From assembly GCF_038446955.1 (NCBI RefSeq), contig NZ_CP151803.1, forward strand, positions 4,030,001-4,094,000: a DNA stretch of 64,000 nt, read 5' to 3'. The stretch comes from Pedobacter sp. FW305-3-2-15-E-R2A2. Its GTDB lineage: Bacteria; Bacteroidota; Bacteroidia; Sphingobacteriales; Sphingobacteriaceae. The position numbers and the translations under genes are program-made. This document shows positions 52,639 to 61,770 of the stretch, one piece after another (within the stretch, counting starts at the first letter, position 1; each line of letters begins with the position of its first letter). The notes under the pieces are model-generated. The model ran no database searches. It was not told the origin of the DNA and saw nothing but the letters and a program-made list of their open reading frames with translations.

Positions 52639-55248
52639 ATGAGTCAGGAAGCAAAGCGCATTAAAACAGAGGGTTGGAAAAAATGGGGACCATACGTCTC
52701 GAACCGCCAATGGGGAACGGTGAGGGAAGATTATAGTGATAATGGCGATGCCTGGCAATCCAGCACCCATGATATGGCCAGAAGTAAAGCCTGGCGATGG
52801 GGAGAAGAAGCGATTGGCGGCATCTCCGACGACCGCCAGTTGCTGTGTTTTGCCCCTTCTTTCTGGAATGGAAATGACCCCATTCTTAAAGAAATCTTTT
52901 ACGGCCTCAGCAATACGGAAGGCAATCATGGTGAAGATGTCAAAGAACTCTTTTACTACCTGGACTCCTCACCTAGCCATTCTTACCTGAAAATGCTGTA
53001 CAAATATCCGCAGCAGGTATTTCCTTATGAATCACTATTGCAGGAAAATGCCCGCCGCAGCAAAGAAGACCCGGAATTTGAATTGATAGACACTGGGATC
53101 TTCGACAACAATGAGTACTTCGATATTTTTATCGAATACGCAAAATCTGATACGGAAGATATCCTGATTAAAATTACAGCACATAATCGAAGCGAGAACA
53201 CAGCGCCCTTAACAGTCCTTCCTACCCTTTGGTTTCGCAACCGCTGGTCCTGGGGCCATCACGATAAAGACCTGTCCATTTCTGCAAAAAATGAAACAGA
53301 ACTGGCCATTCAGCACCATACGTTAGGGGATTACTTTTTTTACGCAGAAAATCCCTCACAATGGTTGTTTACCGAGAATGAAAGCAATACCATGAGGCTG
53401 TATAACTACGATAATGGCAAAAAATACTATAAAGATGCCATCAATAGCTTTGTGGTAGATAAGCTAAAGAAAGCGGTCAACCCGGAAGAAACAGGTAGCA
53501 AAGTGGCTGCATTATGCCATTTCGAGATCCCGGCGGGGGGATCCACAACCTTGCAATTCCGGTTGTGTAAAGGAGCAAGAAACAAACCTTTCGCCGATTT
53601 CCAAAAGATATTTGCACTGCGCAAACAGGAAACGGACGATTTTTACCGGGATTTACAAAAGAAAACGAAATCTGCCGAGGAGCAGTTAATTCAACGTCAG
53701 GCTTTAGCAGGACTGCTTTGGAATAAACAGTTTTACAATTACAGTGTGAGCCGCTGGCTGAAAGGCGACCCTGCAGAACTCCCTCCTCCGGCAGGTCATA
53801 GCAGCTCCCGAAACCTGAACTGGAAGCACATCAACAATGCCGACATCATCTCGATGCCTGACAAATGGGAATTTCCATGGTATGCTTCCTGGGACCTGGG
53901 CTTTCATTGCCTCAGCCTTGCGCTGGTAGATGCCGACTTTGCCAAACAACAGCTCTCCATACTTTGTAAAGAGTGGTATATGCACCCAAACGGACAGTTG
54001 CCGGCCTACGAATGGAATTTCGACGATACGAATCCTCCGGTTCATGCCTGGGCGACATTGGAGGTCTATAAAATGGACAAACAGCAAAATAACGGCAAAG
54101 GCGACCTGTTTTTTCTGGAATCTGTTTTCCAAAAACTCCTGATCAACTTTACCTGGTGGGTAAACCGAAAAGACGATAAAGGAAGTAACATTTTTTCCGG
54201 CGGTTTCCTTGGCCTGGACAATATCGGTGTGTTTGACCGCAATACCATACTTCCCTCGGGCATGCGCATAGAACAGGCAGATGGAACGAGCTGGATGGCG
54301 ATGTATGCCCTCAATATGATGCAGATCTCGCTGGAACTGGCGCTCCATAACAAGGTCTATGAAGATATGGCTTCAAAATTCTTCGAGCATTTTCTGTATA
54401 TCGCAGGTGCAGTGATGAACATCATGGGGGATGGCGATACCGGACTCTGGGATGAAGAAGATGGCTTTTTTTACGATGAATTGTCTACCGGAGACAGCCA
54501 TTCGGTAAAGCTGAAACTCCGCAGTATGGTGGGTCTGATCCCCTTATTTGCGGTAGAAGTGATCACAGATGAGACCTTAAAGAAGCTGCCTAAATTTGCC
54601 GCGAGAATGCAATGGTTTCTGGAACATCGCCAGGATCTGGCCTCCCTGGTTTCCCGCTGGACAGAAAAAGGAACCGACGACAAGCACTTGCTGAGTCTGC
54701 TTCGCGGTCACCGGATGAAACTGATCCTGAACAGAATGCTGGATGAAGCGGAGTTTTTAAGCGATTATGGCATCAGAAGCCTTTCCAAAAGCTACGAACA
54801 GCAACCTTATGTATTTCCAACAGAAAAGGAAGAATTCGTGGTAAAATATGTGCCGGGAGAAAGCGATAGTGGCATGTTCGGCGGCAACAGCAATTGGCGT
54901 GGCCCGATCTGGATGCCTGTCAATTTCCTGATCATCCAGAGTCTCCTCCGCTTTCATGACTATTATTCCGATGATTTTAAGGTGGAATACCCTAAAGGCT
55001 CTGGAAACTTCCTGTCTCTGAAAGAGATCGCCCATGCGCTCTCCCAAAGACTGATCTCGATCTTTAAACAGGATGAAGAGGGCAAACGGGCTTGCTTTGG
55101 CGCAAATGAAAAATTACAAACCGATCCGGAGTTTAAAGATTATCTGCTTTTTAACGAATATTTTAACGGAGACAATGGCAAAGGACTGGGCGCTTCTCAT
55201 CAAACCGGCTGGACGGCATTAATCGCTAACCTCCTGATCGAGCCATAA
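52639..55248 (+). CDS. GH63-type glucosidase
   Basis: An 869-residue cytoplasmic glycoside hydrolase related to GH63 (processing alpha-glucosidase and mannosylglycerate hydrolase group). There is no signal peptide. The N-terminal domain (about 1-300, with WGPYVSNRQWGTVREDYS, core NRQWGTVREDY, and the GNDP motif) is beta-rich; the (alpha/alpha)6 catalytic barrel follows with FPWYASWDLGFHCLSL (Asp of WDLGFH as general acid candidate), YEWNFDDTNPPVHAWA, and NSNWRGPIWMPVN near the end, where the Glu/Asp base of the family lies. The substrate is probably a glucosylated small molecule or trehalose-like sugar; inference. Its last 30 bases overlap the converging acyl-CoA synthetase gene. Confidence 0.88.
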   Translation: MSQEAKRIKTEGWKKWGPYVSNRQWGTVREDYSDNGDAWQSSTHDMARSKAWRWGEEAIGGISDDRQLLCFAPSFWNGNDPILKEIFYGLSNTEGNHGEDVKELFYYLDSSPSHSYLKMLYKYPQQVFPYESLLQENARRSKEDPEFELIDTGIFDNNEYFDIFIEYAKSDTEDILIKITAHNRSENTAPLTVLPTLWFRNRWSWGHHDKDLSISAKNETELAIQHHTLGDYFFYAENPSQWLFTENESNTMRLYNYDNGKKYYKDAINSFVVDKLKKAVNPEETGSKVAALCHFEIPAGGSTTLQFRLCKGARNKPFADFQKIFALRKQETDDFYRDLQKKTKSAEEQLIQRQALAGLLWNKQFYNYSVSRWLKGDPAELPPPAGHSSSRNLNWKHINNADIISMPDKWEFPWYASWDLGFHCLSLALVDADFAKQQLSILCKEWYMHPNGQLPAYEWNFDDTNPPVHAWATLEVYKMDKQQNNGKGDLFFLESVFQKLLINFTWWVNRKDDKGSNIFSGGFLGLDNIGVFDRNTILPSGMRIEQADGTSWMAMYALNMMQISLELALHNKVYEDMASKFFEHFLYIAGAVMNIMGDGDTGLWDEEDGFFYDELSTGDSHSVKLKLRSMVGLIPLFAVEVITDETLKKLPKFAARMQWFLEHRQDLASLVSRWTEKGTDDKHLLSLLRGHRMKLILNRMLDEAEFLSDYGIRSLSKSYEQQPYVFPTEKEEFVVKYVPGESDSGMFGGNSNWRGPIWMPVNFLIIQSLLRFHDYYSDDFKVEYPKGSGNFLSLKEIAHALSQRLISIFKQDEEGKRACFGANEKLQTDPEFKDYLLFNEYFNGDNGKGLGASHQTGWTALIANLLIEP

Positions 55249-56742
55249 CCTGGCGGCTTTTCTATCGGGCTTCCCCATGGAAGTTACAGGGATCGACTCC
55301 GTAAAGACCAGGTGTTTCGGCATCTGGTACCGCGCTGCCTTTCCGGAAAGCCAGGAAAGGATTTCTTCTTTTGTCGGCCGTTCCCGATCATGAAGGACCA
55401 CCAATGCAGCGAGGCGTTGTCCGAATGCGATATCTTCAATTCCGGTTACGAATACGGCTTTGATCAAGGGGTGCTGCATCAGCAGGAGCTCCAATTCATA
55501 AGGGTAAACGTTCTCGCCTCCCGAAACAACCATTTCATCCGAACGGCCCAGCAGGTAATAATAACCAGCTTCGTCCTGATAACCCAGGTCTCCGGTGCTG
55601 ATCCATTGCTCCTTTTCCGCAGACCAGGCACATTTTAACCAGACTTGCCCCTCCCTGATCTCAAGACTAACCCCATCTAATGGTTTCCCTATCGTTCCGG
55701 GGTATTTTTTCAAGTCCTCCGGGCTGGCCAGCAAGCAAACGCCGGCTTCAGAAGTGCCATAAAGATTGTACAGCTTATTGCCTAAAGCCTGAATCGCATC
55801 TTCGGCTAAAGCGGGAGAAAGGATTGCTCCTCCGGAAACGATACAGTTCAGCGATTGCAGGGCTTCTTTATGGTGATCCAGCATGCGCCGCAACATGAGC
55901 GGCACGAGGGTGACGGATTCAATCTGTTGCTCCCGGATGAGTGTACAAGCAGCCTCATGGTCAAATCCGGTCCGGATATAAACGTCCTTCCCCATCAAAT
56001 AGGAGAAACAAAGTGCAGCGAGACCAAAACCATGGGCAATTGGCGTGGCGACATATACAGACTGATAATTTTCAAATTTCAGGCGGTCCAGCAGGGATAA
56101 AAACAATCCGGTATAGGCAGAAACAGATGCTTTCCTGGCAGCAGATTTATAAAGCCCCGTTGTTCCTGAGGTCAGAATTACCACCCTGTTGAAGCTCGAT
56201 CTTTTTATCTTTTTTTCAGTTGGCAGATAGGCTGCATCTTTTAAATAACGGGCTACGGTGTTTTCCGCTTCTCCATCAGCAGCAAGGCTTCGCTTTTCAT
56301 ACCCCATTTCCAGAATAAGCGGAAGAAAAGAAGGGTCATAAATGATAAAATCAAACTGATGTTGATCCACCTGCCGTTTCAGCTGTGCGCCTCCCATTTC
56401 TGAATTGAGCAGGTACACATCGGTTCCCAGGTAAGCAGCCGCAAAAAGGGAACTGATAAATGCAGGATGGTTCGCACAGATAATGGCTATTTTATTCCCT
56501 TTTTCTATCCTGTGATTTTCATTCAGCCTGATGGCGAGGTTCTTGACGAGACGATAGAGTTGCAGATAAGTAAAGCGGTCTCGTTCATGGACCAACGCAA
56601 GGCGATCAGGATGCAACCAGGCGCCAAGGCGTAAAATGGCTACGAGGTTTACCCCTCTTCTGAATAATGCTTTCAGCAAATAAAAGATGCCGCTGACAGA
56701 AAAGAGTTTGGCTTTTTTCAGCAGTCTAATGGCCTTTAGCAT
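55219..56742 (-). CDS. AMP-binding acyl-CoA synthetase/ligase
   Basis: A 507-residue adenylate-forming enzyme. Motifs: VILTSGTTGLYKSA (P-loop), NLYGTSEAG (A5), STGDLGYQDEAGYYYLLGRSDEMVVSGGENVYPYELE (A7/A8; core GRSDEMVVSGGENVYPYELE) and the catalytic lysine near the end in SMGKPDRKAA. It activates a carboxylic acid, probably a fatty or aryl acid, as AMP ester and thioester. It overlaps the SDR gene upstream by 17 bases, so the two act together. Its 3' end overlaps that of the converging glucosidase gene. Confidence 0.92.
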   Translation of the reverse strand: MLKAIRLLKKAKLFSVSGIFYLLKALFRRGVNLVAILRLGAWLHPDRLALVHERDRFTYLQLYRLVKNLAIRLNENHRIEKGNKIAIICANHPAFISSLFAAAYLGTDVYLLNSEMGGAQLKRQVDQHQFDFIIYDPSFLPLILEMGYEKRSLAADGEAENTVARYLKDAAYLPTEKKIKRSSFNRVVILTSGTTGLYKSAARKASVSAYTGLFLSLLDRLKFENYQSVYVATPIAHGFGLAALCFSYLMGKDVYIRTGFDHEAACTLIREQQIESVTLVPLMLRRMLDHHKEALQSLNCIVSGGAILSPALAEDAIQALGNKLYNLYGTSEAGVCLLASPEDLKKYPGTIGKPLDGVSLEIREGQVWLKCAWSAEKEQWISTGDLGYQDEAGYYYLLGRSDEMVVSGGENVYPYELELLLMQHPLIKAVFVTGIEDIAFGQRLAALVVLHDRERPTKEEILSWLSGKAARYQMPKHLVFTESIPVTSMGKPDRKAARLWLDQEVSD

Positions 56743-57583
56743 TTTTTTTCTTGAGGTTAGCAGTAATTAAGTATTCCCAGGGAGCGCGAAACAGTACCGA
56801 GAAAACCTGCGCAGGAAAGATCCACCAGGGGGAATAAATCCGGCTCCGTTTGATGATCGTCCGAAAGATAATTTGCGCCGCTTGTTCGGGTTGCATTGCC
56901 GGCATCTCCTGATATGCCGCAGTCGGCGCCATCATACGGGTGCGGACCAATGGGAAATAGAGCGATGAACAGGCAATCCCCCTGGCCTTTAATTCCGGCG
57001 AGACGCAACGAAACCACTGGTCGAATGCGGTTTTAGAAGCCTGATAAGCAGCCCATCCCGGAGCGGGTGCCAATAACACATTGATGGCAGAGATGTTGAT
57101 GATTTGCCCCTTTCTCTCCTCTAATGCCGGAATCAGTTTCAGCATCAGTTGTACCGGAGCGTCATAATTGAGCGCCATGGTCCGTTTAAAATCATGAAAA
57201 CGATCCAGAGCGTCGTAAACAAAACGGTGAATCGACTTTCCGGCATTACTGATCAGAATGTCCGGCTTTTCTAAGGAATGCAATCGCATGTATTCGAATA
57301 AAGCGTTTATCTCTTCCTCCTTTCTGAGGTCTGCAGAAAAGGTATGAATGATGGCTCCTGTCTGCCCGAGTCCTTGCGCTAAAGCAAGTAGTTTCTCTTC
57401 TGTGCGGGCCACCAAAAGTAAGGTCGTCCCCTCCCTTGCCAGGCCAGAGGCCACACATTCCCCGATGCCATAACTGGCCCCTGTGATCAACACAGTTTTG
57501 CCGGCCATCGCCTTGCTGAGGTCGCTTTGCTTTACTTTTACCGATGGAAACAGGAACCGTTCCAGTATTTTCTTCTTTTCCAA
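56726..57583 (-). CDS. Short-chain dehydrogenase/reductase
   Basis: A 285-residue SDR. Cofactor motif TGASYGIGE (TGxxxGIG), Asn of SNAGK, Ser of NISAIN and the catalytic YQASK (Tyr-x-x-x-Lys) are all present; a C-terminal hydrophobic helix (IFPAQVFSVLFRAPWEYL) suggests membrane association. NADP preference cannot be judged with confidence. Translationally coupled to the acyl-CoA synthetase gene, so an acyl intermediate may be its substrate. Confidence 0.9.
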   Translation of the reverse strand: MEKKKILERFLFPSVKVKQSDLSKAMAGKTVLITGASYGIGECVASGLAREGTTLLLVARTEEKLLALAQGLGQTGAIIHTFSADLRKEEEINALFEYMRLHSLEKPDILISNAGKSIHRFVYDALDRFHDFKRTMALNYDAPVQLMLKLIPALEERKGQIINISAINVLLAPAPGWAAYQASKTAFDQWFRCVSPELKARGIACSSLYFPLVRTRMMAPTAAYQEMPAMQPEQAAQIIFRTIIKRSRIYSPWWIFPAQVFSVLFRAPWEYLITANLKKKNAKGH

Positions 57584-57688
57584 TATTTTACAGATTATCC
57601 CTGGCTCTGGTCAGATTTCTTACTTTTAAAAGATATGAAGTTAAGGGAAATTTAATAACTTGAGCGCATATTAAATCGAAAAACTCAG

Positions 57689-58354
57689 ATGCGTAAAGTA
57701 GAAGAACTGATTAATGAAACAGATCCCGGATGGCCGGTAGTTCAGGAATGGATCGCCACAGCAGCAAATAAAGTGGAGATTTTAGCCCTTGATCCGGAAA
57801 AAGCAAAGGATGCGTTGTATAAAACTCAGGTGAGCACACGTTCGCCAATGGGCGCAATTATATATATGACCGGCGGCATCCTGATCGAAGATGGCTGGAT
57901 CAGGATCCTTGGCTCAGGAAGTCCGAAACTAAACCGTTCTTTACCGGATTGGAATAAAGGAAAAGCATTTGACAATTTTGGAGATGCCCCGGAATTTTTA
58001 ATTGTCGCAGATGATATCCTTGGTGGTTCATTTGTCTTAAATGGTGGTGGCCTTGGTGAAGACGTAGGAAAGATCTATTACTTTGCACCGGATACACTTT
58101 CTTATGAAGCGCTGGACCTATCCTACTCTGAATTCCTGGCTTTCTGCTTCGGTAATGACCTGGACTCCTTCTATCGTGGTTTCAGGTGGAAAGACTGGAG
58201 AACAGAAGTTTCAAACGCTTCGGGAGATCAGGCTTTCAGCTTTGTTCCTTTTCTTTGGACAACAGAAGGCAAGGATATCGAAACAAATTCCCGGAAACTA
58301 ATCTCTGTAGAAGAGCTGTACCAGCTAAACCTTTCCTTCAGGGAACAACTCTAA
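57689..58354 (+). CDS. DUF2625 protein
   Basis: A 221-residue cytoplasmic protein of the DUF2625 family. Typical blocks are STRSPMGAIIYMTGGILIEDGWIRILGSG (core SPMGAIIYMTGGI), LIVADDILGGSFVLNGG, VGKIYYFAPDTL, EFLAFCFGND and WTTEGKDI. The family has no known function. The HD phosphohydrolase gene starts 7 bases downstream, so the two are co-transcribed. Confidence 0.87.
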   Translation: MRKVEELINETDPGWPVVQEWIATAANKVEILALDPEKAKDALYKTQVSTRSPMGAIIYMTGGILIEDGWIRILGSGSPKLNRSLPDWNKGKAFDNFGDAPEFLIVADDILGGSFVLNGGGLGEDVGKIYYFAPDTLSYEALDLSYSEFLAFCFGNDLDSFYRGFRWKDWRTEVSNASGDQAFSFVPFLWTTEGKDIETNSRKLISVEELYQLNLSFREQL

Positions 58355-58361
58355 AATCGCG

Positions 58362-58976
58362 ATGTTAAAAGAAACCTTTGTAAAGCTGGCATCTGCCTAC
58401 ACAGACGACAACCTGCTGATCAATGAGTTATGGGAAGAAATTGAGGCCGCTCATTCGGCGCCTAAACGACATTACCATACCTTAAAGCATCTTAAAAACC
58501 TGCTGTATCAGCTGGAAGCGGTTAAGGATCAGATTCAGAATTGGGAGGCTGTCTTGTTTACGCTTTATTATCACGACATCGTTTACAACCCTTTAAAAGA
58601 CAACAATGAAGAGAAAAGCGCGGAACTTGCAGCAGCCAGGCTCAGCGCGCTTGCGGTGCCAGCCGGGCTTTTTCAGCTTTGTAAACAACAGATCTTGGCA
58701 ACCAAAAGACATCTTCCTGACGCCGATCCCGACACCAACTATTTTACCGATGCCGACCTGTCTGTTTTAGGGCAGGACTGGCATGTCTATTCCGCTTACG
58801 CCGAAGGCGTAAGAAAAGAGTATTCTATTTATCCGGACCTGATTTACAAACCAGGCAGGAAAAAAGTCCTGCAACATTTCTTACAGATGGACCGAATTTA
58901 CAAAACAGATCACTTCTACAAGATGCTGGAAACCTCTGCAAAGAGAAACCTGCAGCAGGAACTGGATGGGCTTTAA
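58362..58976 (+). CDS. HD-superfamily metal-dependent phosphohydrolase
   Basis: A 204-residue protein of the predicted HD phosphohydrolase family. Metal ligands: His39 in RHYHTLKHL, the HD pair His71-Asp72 in YYHDIVY, and a later Asp (130 or 132) in FTDADLSVLG. Substrate unknown; nucleotides are likely by family. Coupled with DUF2625 upstream; its stop overlaps by 4 bases that of the converging gene. Confidence 0.9.
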   Translation: MLKETFVKLASAYTDDNLLINELWEEIEAAHSAPKRHYHTLKHLKNLLYQLEAVKDQIQNWEAVLFTLYYHDIVYNPLKDNNEEKSAELAAARLSALAVPAGLFQLCKQQILATKRHLPDADPDTNYFTDADLSVLGQDWHVYSAYAEGVRKEYSIYPDLIYKPGRKKVLQHFLQMDRIYKTDHFYKMLETSAKRNLQQELDGL

Positions 58977-60997
58977 CGCTCCGCTTCGGCTTTGAACAGA
59001 TCCGGGTATTTATTGTCCATTACCTCTGCCTGTTCCGGAGAAAGCAACACATAATTCCTGCCATGTAAATCCTGACGAAAAAAGCTGCTCTCCTCTGGCA
59101 GAAAGTAAATGGCATAAGGAATCTGAGCTTCCAGTAAAGCTTTGTTGATGGTATTGATCAACAGGTTATTCTCCCAGGCCTGATCTTCAGTCTCCACCTT
59201 AAACTCATATTTCTTTTGATGACAGCGGAAAGAAAAGGTCAATGAATCCTGTTCCGTTTTCTCATTCGCTGAAGCCTGTGTATGAGCATAATCTGTAAGC
59301 AGCTCCTTCTCTGTCTGCTGAAGCGCTTTAATTTTAGTATTTACATCGAATAAAAAACCTTCCACAGTCTGGCCGGCACCGGAGGTAAACGCATTGGGAA
59401 GTTCTAATAGTATATTGGAAATAGTTACCGGATTTTTCTCTCTGAACGCAGCAATCAACTGCATTTTCTGAGCCGGATTTTTAATCAGCTTCGTGTTTAA
59501 AAAGAGATCTACAGCTTCCGTAATCTGGCTCCGGTTTAATCGCTGGGTCAGGTCGTAGCGCTCCCAGGCGGTATAACTATAATCTCCGGGAGTACCATTA
59601 TAACAGGCATTGACTTTACTTGCCAGGTACATATTTCTGGCAAAAGCTTCCTCTTTCTCGTTGAGCAGGGTCATCAGTATGGTTTCTTGTTCCTGCGATT
59701 CATAACCTGTAAACAAACCATGCTGGGTAAAGTACAGACGGCGCGGATCGTGTTGGTCTTCCAGATAATGGTTCAGAAATTGAAAGTTCTGAGGCAAAAT
59801 CCAGCTTTCTAATTCCCGTTCCTTTATCATTTCCTTATACAGGATGTCGTTGATCTTCACATAAATATAGAACTGTCGGTTGTCCGGATACTCCATTTGC
59901 GCTGCTTCGTCTTTTAACACATGAACTTCAAGATCTGAATATTTGAAATTCAAGAGCAATGATGCCTTTTTCAGGACGAGCTCATAAAGCTGTTTTATGT
60001 TATCAATGGGGATCTGGCCATAATATGTTCTGGTCAGGTAATCAAATGGTTTGATCTCGGTTTCATAATCAAGGCTCAGGTAATTTTTCGTTTGTAGCGC
60101 CAGGTCATTCATGTTCAAAAGAACGTCTGTTTTATAATTTCCAGCTAGTTTTGTCGCCGCAGTTTTGTCTATAAAACCACTGGCGGTAAGACTATCCAGT
60201 AAAGAAAGCTGCTGTTGTTTGTAATAAGGAAATTTATCATGGTACGTGATCAGGGCGCTGATGTCGTCCATCATTTGGCGGTGACTTACCCAGGAGATGA
60301 TCTTCCTTCCGTTATTGAACCTATCCTCCATTCTCGTATCCGCCGAATCAAGCAAACCTGCTTTCTTAAAAATAGTCAGCCATCCTAAATAAGGTTTGAC
60401 CTGTCTAACCCGCTCATCCTCCAGCGCTTTTGTATCGTTATCGAAAGAAACGCGAAACTCAATCGTGCTGTCCCTGTAAAGTGGCTCCATAGCCGGGCCA
60501 AAGTAGGTTCCAAAACGATCAGCTAATATTTTTGTGGAATCAGTACCAGAAACTCCGTCCCGGTAAAAGCCGGCCGCCGTATACAGGAAATTGAAAACAT
60601 CCGTACGGGTTGGAAAATTACCGGCAAGGAAACGCTCTTCCCTGATGGCATATTCCTTTTCAAAATCGGGTTTTAAATTTAAGAGGGAATCAAAATAGCT
60701 GATGGGAAAAATTCCCCGGCCGGGAAGGATATCTGTAAAAGATTTCATAAAATAGACCGGACAACGGGCCTCGTCCAAAAAGGCTTTATCGAAGCCTTTG
60801 TATACTTCTAAAGGTTTTTTCTCTGCAAAACGGAGCAATTCGGCCTTTCCTTTTGGCGTCAATACCTGCTGATCGGATAGTGATTGTGCAATGCGATTCA
60901 GTTCATCTCCAGATAGCCGTTGTGCAAATCCAGTATGGTATAGTAATATCAATAAAAAGAATATCGTCGCAATGCGGGCAGGCGTTTTAGAACTCAT
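58973..60997 (-). CDS. Large exported protein of unknown function
   Basis: A 674-residue protein with a signal peptide (MSSKTPARI, hydrophobic core, ending TGFAQ). The rest is mainly helical, rich in Leu, Lys and Asp, with no metal motif or membrane helix that I can see; notable parts are ARCPVYFMKSFTDILPGRGIFP (core FMKSFTDILPGRG), ISWVSHRQMMDD and, at the C-terminus, YAIYFLPEESSFFRQDLHGRNYVLLSP (core DLHGRNYVLLSP). I do not recognise a family. ATG 60997 is used; the frame begins one codon earlier with TTG. The first nine codons nearly match those of the DUF2141 gene at 5350. Confidence 0.72.
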   Translation of the reverse strand: MSSKTPARIATIFFLLILLYHTGFAQRLSGDELNRIAQSLSDQQVLTPKGKAELLRFAEKKPLEVYKGFDKAFLDEARCPVYFMKSFTDILPGRGIFPISYFDSLLNLKPDFEKEYAIREERFLAGNFPTRTDVFNFLYTAAGFYRDGVSGTDSTKILADRFGTYFGPAMEPLYRDSTIEFRVSFDNDTKALEDERVRQVKPYLGWLTIFKKAGLLDSADTRMEDRFNNGRKIISWVSHRQMMDDISALITYHDKFPYYKQQQLSLLDSLTASGFIDKTAATKLAGNYKTDVLLNMNDLALQTKNYLSLDYETEIKPFDYLTRTYYGQIPIDNIKQLYELVLKKASLLLNFKYSDLEVHVLKDEAAQMEYPDNRQFYIYVKINDILYKEMIKERELESWILPQNFQFLNHYLEDQHDPRRLYFTQHGLFTGYESQEQETILMTLLNEKEEAFARNMYLASKVNACYNGTPGDYSYTAWERYDLTQRLNRSQITEAVDLFLNTKLIKNPAQKMQLIAAFREKNPVTISNILLELPNAFTSGAGQTVEGFLFDVNTKIKALQQTEKELLTDYAHTQASANEKTEQDSLTFSFRCHQKKYEFKVETEDQAWENNLLINTINKALLEAQIPYAIYFLPEESSFFRQDLHGRNYVLLSPEQAEVMDNKYPDLFKAEAER

Positions 60998-61104
60998 CAA
61001 TTAATTTTTTTATAGGCATGGATCAGGATCCGTCAGCAAATTAGCCAAATATTTCCAGGAATGAACGAAGCTTCTATTCCTAATTTTTTATTTCTTTGTA
61101 AAAC

Positions 61105-61674
61105 ATGAGCGTTTCCCTTAAACAAATTTACATTATTGGATGTAGTAGCATCATTCTGGCAATTTTAAATCCCCGGCAAGTCTTTAGTCAGCAAAACAAC
61201 CTGGACAGAATCACATTGAGATGGGATTCATTCCTTAAGCGGAGTAATAGTAAACGTAGTTACATTGCTTATACGGCACACCAGACGATGCATAAATATA
61301 GGGCCACACAACGTGGAAACCAGCTCTCTCTTAAATTTGAAGTAGGGGTTACATTGGATACGTTGCAAACCTTCCTGGATCCAAACAAATTAAAAAGTCT
61401 GGATGCTTCGGGTAAAAAAGCATTGTTAAATCATGAACAGGGACATTCAGATCTGGCCATTATCTATGGCAGAATGCTTTATAGCCGTTTATCTAAAGGA
61501 AAGTACAGCATCGCTAATTATAAGAATGAGGTGAAAAACATCTACGATTCCCTGATGAAGGAATTGGCCGGACTCCATAAAAAATATGATATGGAAACAG
61601 AGCACGGGCAATATGAAGAGGAGCAGCAGAAATGGGATTTGTATTTTAAGAAGGGATTAGGCCGAAAATTTTAG
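61105..61674 (+). CDS. DUF922 exported metalloprotease-like protein
   Basis: A 189-residue protein with an N-terminal signal segment (about 6-27). The centre has the DUF922 pattern: ITLRWDSFLKR, then LLNHEQGHSDLAIIYGR, which contains HEQGH (His110, Glu111, His114), a zinc-peptidase HExxH. The catalytic set is intact, but activity has not been shown for the family as far as I know. It is divergent from the large unknown exported protein upstream. Confidence 0.82.
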   Translation: MSVSLKQIYIIGCSSIILAILNPRQVFSQQNNLDRITLRWDSFLKRSNSKRSYIAYTAHQTMHKYRATQRGNQLSLKFEVGVTLDTLQTFLDPNKLKSLDASGKKALLNHEQGHSDLAIIYGRMLYSRLSKGKYSIANYKNEVKNIYDSLMKELAGLHKKYDMETEHGQYEEEQQKWDLYFKKGLGRKF

Positions 61675-61721
61675 CCTTGCAAAGCCTGTTGTTTCTCAGG
61701 AAGTTATTTCTGTCTTACCGC

Positions 61722-61770
61722 AATTGCTTTACCCTTGTAATAGTTGCTTTATCCCTGGATTAGTTGTTTC
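61722..61770. repeat. Degenerate 20-bp tandem duplication at the LytTR gene end
   Basis: Read on the minus strand, the last codons of the LytTR regulator (CAACTAATCCAGGG and stop) are followed by a copy in 16 of 20 positions, then a partial third; TTGCTTTA or a variant begins at 61724, 61744 and 61764, a 20-base period. It looks like a decayed slippage duplication that covers the stop codon. Confidence 0.5.

Noticed and set aside
53704..54348. 214-codon minus-strand frame
   Set aside because: Antisense to the catalytic barrel of the GH63-type glucosidase, with no motif of its own.
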